A DNA stretch of 37,134 bases from CAZXCK01 sp964639225 (lineage in GTDB: Bacteria; Chloroflexota; Anaerolineae; Aggregatilineales; Phototrophicaceae): assembly GCA_964639225.1 (NCBI GenBank), contig CAZXCK010000024.1, forward strand, positions 1 to 37,134. Reading direction: 5' to 3'. The notes below the pieces were generated by a model. The model did not search any database. It worked only from the letters and a program-made list of their open reading frames with translations, and had not been told where the DNA came from. A program made the position numbers and the translations under genes. This document shows positions 31,131-37,134 of this stretch, in pieces; position 1 is the stretch's first letter; each line of letters opens with the position of its first letter.

Positions 31131-32285
31131 ATGAGAAGCACACGCGACCGCATAACTGCATTCGTGATGCTGTTGCCTTCAATTGTGCTGCTGGGCCTGT
31201 TCGTGTATTTCTTCATTGGCCAGGCCATCAGCACGTCGATGACGGATTGGGGCAACAATTCGGCCCAGCCACCACTGTCGGCCAACGTCGTCAAATCCTA
31301 TGTGGGCCTGGAAAACTACGAGCGCCTGATGACTGCCGTGCTTGAGTTTCCGTTCCGGGTGTCGATGGTGAATACGTTCTTCTTCACGCTGTTCTTTGTA
31401 GCGGGCTGTCTGGCGATGGGGCTGGTGCTGGCGCTGCTGCTGGATCAGGGTGTGGCCGGCGAGGGCTTCTTCCGTACCGTTTTCCTGTTCCCGATGTCGC
31501 TGTCGTTTGTGGTGACGGGGACCATCTGGCGCTGGATGTTGCAGCCGGGCGGCGGCCTCAACATCCTGCCGCAGTCGCTGCTCGGTCTGGAGCCGATTGA
31601 GTTCCGCTGGATGAGCAGCCGCGAAATCTGGCTGCCATTCCTGTGGGAAGATGTGCCACGTTATATCACCTATCTGGGCATCGCCATTCTGGCGCTGATG
31701 ACCGTCAACTTCCTGTCGAAGGGACGGCGGCGCGCCGCGCAGTACGCCATCGGCGCGGCGATCATCGTGGCGCTGGTCTTTGCCGCTGGCCTGTGGGATC
31801 GCATCTGGCTGCCGCTGGAACAGCCTGAGACCGAGGCTTCCATCGCGCCCAAAGGTTTTAACGCCGCCCTGATCGGCATTATCATCGCGGCGGTGTGGCA
31901 GATGTCCGGCTATACGATGGCCATGTTCATCGCCGGCATTCGCGGCATCTCCGAAGAGCTGCGCGAGGCGGCTCGCGTGGACGGCTGCACCGAGATCGGC
32001 GTCTATCGCTATATCATCCTGCCACAGTTGAACCCCATCATCCTGAGCGCGATGATTATCCTGGGGCACATCTCGCTGAAAATCTTCGACCTGGTGTTCG
32101 CTATGGCCGGGCCAGACAACGCCCGGACGGTCGTGCCGGGTATCCTGGTGTATATCAAGGGCTTCCGCGAGAACGCTTTCGCCAAATCCGCCGCCATCGC
32201 CATGATTATGCTGCTGTCGGTGGCGTTGATTATCGTCCCGTATCTGTGGTCGCAGCTACGCGGGCAAAATCAGGAAAGGGGGTAA
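31131..32285 (+). CDS. Sugar ABC transporter permease (GtsB/MalF-like)
   Basis: 384 residues from ATG 31131, with GAGGG 10 nt upstream; the longer frame covers the hairpin and is rejected. About eight hydrophobic segments. The first span (8-30) is followed by GLENYERLMTAVLEFPFRVSMVN, typical of sugar permease 1. The EAA loop that docks the ATPase is ISEELREAARVDGCTEIGVY (about 280-299). A region of about 55 residues between spans (about 175-240), with two added hydrophobic segments and the basic SKGRRRAAQ, makes it longer than Pseudomonas GtsB (about 300). It pairs with the next gene; the partner ATPase must be encoded elsewhere. Confidence 0.92.
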   Translation: MRSTRDRITAFVMLLPSIVLLGLFVYFFIGQAISTSMTDWGNNSAQPPLSANVVKSYVGLENYERLMTAVLEFPFRVSMVNTFFFTLFFVAGCLAMGLVLALLLDQGVAGEGFFRTVFLFPMSLSFVVTGTIWRWMLQPGGGLNILPQSLLGLEPIEFRWMSSREIWLPFLWEDVPRYITYLGIAILALMTVNFLSKGRRRAAQYAIGAAIIVALVFAAGLWDRIWLPLEQPETEASIAPKGFNAALIGIIIAAVWQMSGYTMAMFIAGIRGISEELREAARVDGCTEIGVYRYIILPQLNPIILSAMIILGHISLKIFDLVFAMAGPDNARTVVPGILVYIKGFRENAFAKSAAIAMIMLLSVALIIVPYLWSQLRGQNQERG

Positions 32286-32290
32286 ACACG

Positions 32291-33127
32291 ATGCTGACCG
32301 CTGCTGAAATGCGCCGTTATACGGTGCGTGTGTCCATCTACGTGGTTCTGATCGTGGCGACCGCCGCTTTTCTGCTGCCGGTGTATCTGGTGCTGGTCAC
32401 CAGCCTCAAAGAGCCAGCGGAGATCAGCCTCTCGACGACGTGGCAACTTCCCAGCTCGCTGCACTGGGAGAGCTACAGCGAAGTGGTGCAGGCCTTCGGG
32501 CCGCGCATCCAGAACAGCCTGAGCCTGGTCTTCGGCGCGACCATCATCTCGTCGGTGGCTGGCTCCATGAACGGCTATGTGTTCGCCAAGTGGCGCCTGC
32601 CGGGCGAGAATCTGCTGTTTCCGCTGATGCTGTTCGGCATGTTCATTCCCTATCAGGCGATTCTGATTCCGCTGTTCGAGTTCATGCGCGATATCGGACT
32701 TTACGGCGGTATTCCGGGCCTGATCCTAATCCACGTGGTGTACGGCCTGCCCATCACCACGCTGATCTTCCGCAACTTTTACGTCAACATCCCCGACGAC
32801 CTGCTGGAATCAGCATCCATCGACGGGGCCGGCTTCTGGAACATCTATACAAAGATCGTGCTGCCGCTGTCTGTACCCGGTTTTGTGGTGGTGGTCATCT
32901 GGCAGTTCACGCAAATCTGGAACGAGTTCCTGTTCGCCGTGACGATGACCTCTTCCGCCAACCAGCCGATCACCGTCGGTCTGGCGCAGCTCGCCGGCGG
33001 CGAGGCGGTCCAGTGGAACCTGCCGATGGCCGGGGCGGTCGTCGCCGCGCTGCCACCGCTGCTGGTGTATATGGTCATGGGCCGTTACTTCATTCGGGGA
33101 CTGCTGGCCGGTTCGATCAAAGGCTGA
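32291..33127 (+). CDS. Sugar ABC transporter permease (GtsC/MalG-like)
   Basis: 278 residues from ATG 32291, 5 bp after the first permease gene, with AAAGGGGG upstream. Six hydrophobic segments. The family features LLPVYLVLVTSLKEPAEI at the N-terminus, the central NGYVFAKWRLPGENLLFPLM and FIPYQAILIPLFEFMRDIGLYG, and the EAA loop IPDDLLESASIDGAGFWNIY (about 175-194) are visible. It ends in the usual RYFIRGLLAGSIKG. It forms the hexose channel with the first permease. A strong terminator follows. Confidence 0.94.
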   Translation: MLTAAEMRRYTVRVSIYVVLIVATAAFLLPVYLVLVTSLKEPAEISLSTTWQLPSSLHWESYSEVVQAFGPRIQNSLSLVFGATIISSVAGSMNGYVFAKWRLPGENLLFPLMLFGMFIPYQAILIPLFEFMRDIGLYGGIPGLILIHVVYGLPITTLIFRNFYVNIPDDLLESASIDGAGFWNIYTKIVLPLSVPGFVVVVIWQFTQIWNEFLFAVTMTSSANQPITVGLAQLAGGEAVQWNLPMAGAVVAALPPLLVYMVMGRYFIRGLLAGSIKG

Positions 33128-33159
33128 GATGTCGCCAACCCGTGTTACGGCCGTAGAAT

Positions 33160-33203
33160 CACAACGCCGTTCGGCAGGCCAGCGAACGGCGTTGTGTGGT
33201 TTT
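33160..33203 (+). terminator. Strong terminator of the hexose ABC operon
   Basis: A 14-bp perfect stem (33160-33173 with 33183-33196), a 9-nt loop and TGGTTTT after. It also separates the operon from the convergent spoVS gene; on the minus strand no T run follows, so it is directed mainly at the plus strand. Confidence 0.88.
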
Positions 33204-33214
33204 CGCTATCCGGT

Positions 33215-33526
33215 TCAGTCGGCGGCCTGTGCTCGTGGCTCGCGCTGCCGCGATTCGATGGCGAAGCGGACGGCGGTGCGTTCTTCGCCCTTCACCATAA
33301 TCTGGATGAACAGCGGCGCGCACAGAATATCGAGCTGGTCATCTTCGAGATAGCTGCGGGCGATGGCGATCGCCTTGACCGCCTGGTTGACAGCGCCCGC
33401 GCCAATCGCCTGGACTTCCGCGTAACGCTTGTCACGTATCACACCGGCGATGGCCCCGGCCAGGGCGGTGGATCGTGAATTAGCAGACACCTTGAGAATG
33501 TCGTCTGCGCTGGTCAAATCGACCAT
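33215..33526 (-). CDS. spoVS: Stage V sporulation protein S family
   Basis: 103 residues from ATG 33526, with AAGGA 8 nt upstream; the 47-codon longer frame runs through the leader. The SpoVS core is clear: ILKVSANSRSTALAGAIAGV, EVQAIGAGAVNQAVKAIAIA and GEERTAVRFAIE. SpoVS is an Alba-like small protein that affects sporulation timing in Bacillus, but it is widespread in non-sporulating bacteria including Chloroflexota and Thermus, where it is thought to bind nucleic acid. No sporulation genes are in the window. The C-terminal RQREPRAQAAD tail is variable. It stands alone, transcribed away from copA. Confidence 0.93.
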   Translation of the reverse strand: MVDLTSADDILKVSANSRSTALAGAIAGVIRDKRYAEVQAIGAGAVNQAVKAIAIARSYLEDDQLDILCAPLFIQIMVKGEERTAVRFAIESRQREPRAQAAD

Positions 33527-33829
33527 AATGCTCGTCCTTTGTCTACAACGGTTTGCGCTATTGAACTGATTTCGGAACTCCGCAGGCGCGGCTGGCGAGC
33601 CTGCTATCTTCATTTCTGACATTCGAATTACAGTATAGAGGTTTTGCGTGGCCGGGAGCAGCGGCATAAGATTGATTTACCAATAGGCCATATGGGGGAT
33701 ATGCTGATAGGCTGCGCGCCAGCAGACCCGCCATTCGGCGCATGGGGCGTCCGCTGGGCTGTGGTAACATAGCAGGTGTGAAAATCCAGTGTTAATCGCC
33801 AACAAGCGGTGAGGAACAGGACCGTTACT
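33527..33829. other. 303-bp divergent control region between spoVS and copA
   Basis: No gene is seen. For spoVS (minus) the best -10 is TATACT at 33637-33632, with no good -35, giving a leader of about 100 nt. For copA (plus) a TG-G-TAACAT element near 33762-33770 is the best candidate. I searched for a CopY- or CueR-like palindrome by eye and did not find a convincing one. Confidence 0.45.
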
Positions 33830-36340
33830 ATGACCAACCAGCAGATCGAACTCCCGGTCACCGGGATGACATGCGCCGCCTGCTCGCGCAACGTCGAGCG
33901 CGCCCTGGGCAAAGCCGAAGGCGTGGACGAGGCCAGCGTCAACCTGGCGACCGAACGCGCCAGCATCAGCTATGATCCGGCGCGGGTGAAACCCCAGGCG
34001 CTCATCGAGCGCATCCAGAAGGCCGGTTACAACGTGGCGACCGGCACCATCGAACTGCCGGTCACCGGCATGACGTGCGCCGCCTGCGAGCGCAACGTGG
34101 ACCGCGCGCTGCGCCGTCCGGCGGGCGTGCTGGACGTGTCGGTCAATCTGGCGACCGAAAAGGCGACCGTGACCTATATCCCCGGCAGCGTGCGTCGCGC
34201 CGATCTGGTGGCAGCGGTGGAGCGCGCCGGTTACGGCGTTGTCGATACCAGCGGCGCCGACATCCCCGAAGACGCCGAACGCGCCGCCCGCGAGGCGGAG
34301 ATCGAACGGCAGAAGCGGCTGGTCATCATCGGGGCCATTTTCACCATTCCGCTGGTGATTCTGAGCATGACGCGCCACTTTATGCACACCATCCCCGTCA
34401 TTATGGATACCTTCCCCTGGCTGATGGAGGATTACTGGCTGTTTGTGTTTGGCGCGATGGCGACGCCGGTGCAGGTGATCGTCGGGCGGCAGTATCTGGT
34501 GGGGGCCTATAAATCGCTGCGCAACGGCACAGCCAACATGGATGTGCTGGTGGCGATGGGCACCAGCGCCGCCTACGTCTACGGCGCGATTGTGCTGCTG
34601 GGGATTGTGTTCGGCTTCTCCGACACCGTCGGCAAGGATGACTACTTTGAGTCGGCGGCGGTGATTCTGACGCTCATCACGCTGGGTAAGCTGCTGGAAG
34701 CGCGTGCCAAAGGCCGCACCAGCGACGCCATCCGCAAGCTGATGGGCCTCACGCCCAAAACGGCGGTCATCCGGCGCGACGGCGAAGAGGTCACCGTGCC
34801 AGTGGACTCGCTGGAGATCGGCGACCTGATGATCGTCAAACCCGGCGAACGCATCCCAGCGGATGGCGTGATCGTCGAGGGACGCTCGGCGGTGGATGAG
34901 TCCATGCTGACCGGCGAGAGTATGCCCGTGACCAAGAGCGCCGGCAGCGAGGCCATCGGCGGCACGGTCAACAAGCAGGGCCGGCTGGTGGTCGAGGCGT
35001 CACGGGTGGGCCGCGATACCGCCCTGGCGCAGATCATCCGGCTGGTGGAGCAGGCGCAGGGGTCCAAAGCGCCCATCCAGCGCATCGCGGACCAGGTATC
35101 GGGTGTGTTTGTGCCGGTCGTGGTCGGTCTGGCGACGCTGACATTTATCGGCTGGCTGGTCATCGGCGGCGTCGCCTTTACGCAGGCCATGATGAACACC
35201 ATCGCCGTGCTGGTTATCGCCTGTCCGTGTGCGCTGGGTCTGGCCACGCCGACAGCCATCATGGTCGGCACGGGTCGCGGCGCGGAGATGGGCATCCTGT
35301 TCAAGAACAGCGAAGCCCTGGAAAGCGCGCACAAGCTGCGCACCATTCTGCTGGACAAGACGGGCACCATCACTCGCGGCGAACCCGCCGTCACCGATGT
35401 CATCCCGGCCACAGACATCACTCGCGCCGACCTGCTGCGGCTGGCGGCCAGCGCCGAGCGCGGCAGCGAGCATCCGCTGGCGCAGGCGGTCGTCGCAGCG
35501 GCCCGCGCCGACGATCTGCAATTGTCAGAGCCGCAGAACTTCGAGGCCGAGTCCGGGCGCGGCGTGCGCGCCGTCGTCGAGGGGCGTGACGTACTGATTG
35601 GCAGCCCGCGTTACATCGCCGAGCAGGGCATCGAGGCGGGTCCGCTGGCGGCAGCGGTGGAGCGTCTGCAGAACAACGCCCGCACCGCCGTGATGGTGGT
35701 GGTGGATGGCGCGGCGGCGGGTGTCATTGGCATCGCCGACACTGTCAAAGACGGTTCGCGCGAGGCCGTGGCCGCGCTGCACGACCTGGGCCTGACGGTG
35801 GCCATGGTCACCGGCGACAACCAGCAGACGGCGGAAGCCATCGCGCGCGAGGTGGGCATCGAGCGCGTGTTCGCCGAAGTGCTGCCCGGCGACAAGTCCG
35901 AGGCGGTGCGCAAGGTCCAGACCAAAGGGCAGCGCGCGGCGATGGTCGGCGACGGCATCAACGACGCGCCGGCGCTGGCCCAGGCCGATGTCGGCATCGC
36001 CATTGGCACCGGCACCGATATCGCCATGGAAGCGTCCGACGTGACGCTGATGAGCGGCGATCTGCGCGGCGTGGCGCGGGCCATCAGCCTCAGCCGGGCG
36101 ACCATGCGCACCATCTACCAGAACCTGTTCTGGGCGTTCATCTACAACATCATTCTCATCCCGGTAGCGATGGCTGGCCTACTGATCCCCATGTTCGCCG
36201 CCGCCGCCATGGCCTTTTCGTCCTTCTTCGTGGTGACGAACTCACTACGGCTGAGAGGTCGATCGCTTCCGCTTGCTCAGGCAGCCGCTCAAGATAGTGT
36301 TCAATCGTCTCGTGCTGCTTCATCGGCACCTGCGGCTTAG
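33830..36340 (+). CDS. copA: Copper-exporting P1B-type ATPase, with foreign 3' end
   Basis: 836 residues from ATG 33830 (AGGA 8 nt upstream; a GTG at 33809 is in frame). It exports Cu(I) with ATP at the cytoplasmic membrane. Two N-terminal HMA domains carry MTCAAC (Cys15, Cys18; Cys83, Cys86). The actuator TGES is at 361-364, the metal-site CPC at 465-467 in VIACPCALGLATP, the phosphorylated Asp509 in LLDKTGT, then GSEHPLAQAV, VTGDNQQTAEAIA and GDGINDAPALAQADVGIA. The last normal membrane helix ends in AMAFSSFFVVTNSLRLR (about 793-809). The final ~27 residues (GRSLPLAQAAAQ onward) do not resemble CopA and are antisense to a serine recombinase gene. All catalytic residues lie before that point, so activity may survive. 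Confidence 0.93.
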   Translation: MTNQQIELPVTGMTCAACSRNVERALGKAEGVDEASVNLATERASISYDPARVKPQALIERIQKAGYNVATGTIELPVTGMTCAACERNVDRALRRPAGVLDVSVNLATEKATVTYIPGSVRRADLVAAVERAGYGVVDTSGADIPEDAERAAREAEIERQKRLVIIGAIFTIPLVILSMTRHFMHTIPVIMDTFPWLMEDYWLFVFGAMATPVQVIVGRQYLVGAYKSLRNGTANMDVLVAMGTSAAYVYGAIVLLGIVFGFSDTVGKDDYFESAAVILTLITLGKLLEARAKGRTSDAIRKLMGLTPKTAVIRRDGEEVTVPVDSLEIGDLMIVKPGERIPADGVIVEGRSAVDESMLTGESMPVTKSAGSEAIGGTVNKQGRLVVEASRVGRDTALAQIIRLVEQAQGSKAPIQRIADQVSGVFVPVVVGLATLTFIGWLVIGGVAFTQAMMNTIAVLVIACPCALGLATPTAIMVGTGRGAEMGILFKNSEALESAHKLRTILLDKTGTITRGEPAVTDVIPATDITRADLLRLAASAERGSEHPLAQAVVAAARADDLQLSEPQNFEAESGRGVRAVVEGRDVLIGSPRYIAEQGIEAGPLAAAVERLQNNARTAVMVVVDGAAAGVIGIADTVKDGSREAVAALHDLGLTVAMVTGDNQQTAEAIAREVGIERVFAEVLPGDKSEAVRKVQTKGQRAAMVGDGINDAPALAQADVGIAIGTGTDIAMEASDVTLMSGDLRGVARAISLSRATMRTIYQNLFWAFIYNIILIPVAMAGLLIPMFAAAAMAFSSFFVVTNSLRLRGRSLPLAQAAAQDSVQSSRAASSAPAA

Positions 36341-37134
36341 TCACTTTGAAATCTTTCCCTCGGAGCTGGGTGATCTTCTTCCTGATTTTCGCCCAGCTCC
36401 GGTAGGGGAACGCCTGGCACAGCTCGAGCTGTGTCGCGCCCTCATCCAGCATCTGTTCCAGACCTGCGACCTCATCATCCACCCATCTCGGTCCGCTTTT
36501 GCGTGACTGCTTCCAGCCGGTTTTCTCCATGCGGGCGATGTAGTCGGCGTATGTTTCATCCTCGCGGATTGGTTTGGGTGAAATATGGAATGTGCGTTCG
36601 CCGACGATCTCATAGGCTTTGAAGCGGATTGCGCGCCAGTTGCGATCGGGTAGTGCAGCCGAGATTTCCTCCTGCGAGGCTTTTTCGGCGATCAGCCGGG
36701 TCAGTGTCTCGATTTCATCGGGCATCCACAGAGTCCACGTCTTTGCAGACCAGGGCAGCTCGAATTGATCGATACTGTCGTCTCTCCATCGGATTTCGAC
36801 ATCAGCGATTCGGTGTTTCCCCGTCTGCGTAACCACAATGCGCTCGATGAAGACCTCAGCAACGGCCCGTTTCTCCAGCAGACCCATTTTCTCCCAGTTC
36901 GCCAGTACCGTATCGGCACGCTGTGCTAAACGCACGAGTTCGTCCTGCTGAGCAATGCGCCGCTGCAAATGTGCCAGCTTCGACTCGACGCGGGCCTGCT
37001 CTTGCTGGTGCTCCATATACTTGCCTTCGAGCGCCTCAGCCATCGCCTCGGATTTGATGTAGCCCATGTTGTAGAGCATATTGCTCATCTGCTGCTGGAC
37101 GGCGTTCAATTGCCGGTTGAGCGTCTGCAGCTCT
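36156..37134 (-). CDS. Large serine recombinase, C-terminal part, cut by the right edge and fused to antisense copA
   Basis: 325 residues are visible; the frame is still open at the edge, so the catalytic and zinc-ribbon regions lie outside. Seen in order: the end of the recombinase core and a coiled coil (about 1-75; KYMEHQQEQARVESKLAHLQ, then RRIAQQDELVRLA), and the post-coil region of serine integrases (GLLEKRAVAEVFIERIVV). Then come two copies of a Myb/SANT-like module: WMPDEIETLTRLIAEKASQE with PDRNWRAIRFKA, and WVDDEVAGLEQMLDEGATQL with PYRSWAKIRKKI. The last ~32 residues (SAVVSSSPRRRTKRPW onward) are antisense copA and not native. Large serine recombinases integrate or excise mobile elements. 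GC is visibly lower than in the neighbours. Whether the protein is active depends on the missing half and on the altered C-terminus. Confidence 0.85.
   Translation of the reverse strand, partial: ELQTLNRQLNAVQQQMSNMLYNMGYIKSEAMAEALEGKYMEHQQEQARVESKLAHLQRRIAQQDELVRLAQRADTVLANWEKMGLLEKRAVAEVFIERIVVTQTGKHRIADVEIRWRDDSIDQFELPWSAKTWTLWMPDEIETLTRLIAEKASQEEISAALPDRNWRAIRFKAYEIVGERTFHISPKPIREDETYADYIARMEKTGWKQSRKSGPRWVDDEVAGLEQMLDEGATQLELCQAFPYRSWAKIRKKITQLRGKDFKVTKPQVPMKQHETIEHYLERLPEQAEAIDLSAVVSSSPRRRTKRPWRRRRTWGSVGQPSLPG
36257..37134 (-). mobile_element. End of a recombinase-bearing element joined to the 3' end of copA (partial)
   Basis: From the point where copA stops resembling its family (about 36257) to the edge, the only content is the recombinase gene, in lower-GC sequence. 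The exact boundary is uncertain within about 36250-36262; no repeat or att core can be proved because the other end is not in view. A chimeric contig is an alternative. Confidence 0.55.

Noticed and set aside
33160..33203. Inverted repeat considered as a small transposable-element end
   Set aside because: The stem with a T-rich tail directly after the last permease gene is fully explained as a terminator.
33527..33667. Longer N-terminus for spoVS
   Set aside because: The extra 47 residues do not belong to the family, and AAGGA sits correctly before the ATG at 33526.

Overview
The window looks like the chromosome of a Chloroflexota bacterium, probably Anaerolineae-like. This is inferred from gene content and style: GC-rich coding sequence, Thr/Ala-repeat linkers leading into an SH3 domain, a DUF5667-type partner of an ECF sigma factor, SpoVS, a CcdA-thioredoxin fusion, DUF3179, and a Thermus-like glucose-binding protein. 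No rRNA is present, so the lineage cannot be fixed from the window alone.

Layout. 236-3170: a PAP2/sphingomyelin-synthase-like membrane protein, a 105-residue Cys/His protein directly upstream of trxB, and mscL with an added zinc ribbon. 3523-5404: an ECF sigma factor overlapping a membrane-anchored DUF5667/SH3 protein. 5472-8864: the information-processing core, with two strong promoters, tRNA-Thr(TGT), tRNA-Tyr(GTA), tRNA-Thr(GGT), rpmG, tRNA-Trp(CCA), secE, nusG, rplK and rplA, closed by a strong terminator. The order resembles the E. coli thrU-tyrU-thrT ... secE-nusG-rplKA region, but tufB is absent and rplJL/rpoBC do not follow.

8877-11784 (minus): a three-gene unit of response regulator, TPR protein and ABC-2-permease-like membrane protein. 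11913-12764 holds an unrecognised protein. 12799-16614 (minus): a secreted FN3/discoidin-like protein, DUF3179 and a CcdA-thioredoxin fusion, which suggests extracytoplasmic redox work. 16830-22213 (plus): a CHASE-PAS-PAS-PAS histidine kinase, a zinc-ribbon/FHA protein, a second ECF-like sigma factor and a HEAT/TPR-like multi-spanning membrane protein. 22306-26334: an FprA-type ferredoxin-NADP reductase and a PBP1C-type bifunctional penicillin-binding protein. 26357-29488 (minus): a lipoprotein, MurJ and an RfaE2-type nucleotidyltransferase. 29763-33127: a glucose/mannose-type ABC importer (binding protein plus two permeases, ATPase not nearby), closed by a 14-bp terminator stem. 33215-33526: spoVS (minus).

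33830-36340 is a copper P-type ATPase, copA. Its last ~27 codons are not CopA-like. They are antisense to a large-serine-recombinase C-terminal region that enters from the right edge on the minus strand, and the recombinase frame in turn reads ~32 codons into antisense copA. I read this as the end of a recombinase-bearing element joined to the 3' end of copA near 36250-36262. An assembly chimera is the main alternative. The recombinase also carries two tandem Myb/SANT-like repeats after its coiled coil. This junction is the most interesting part of the window.
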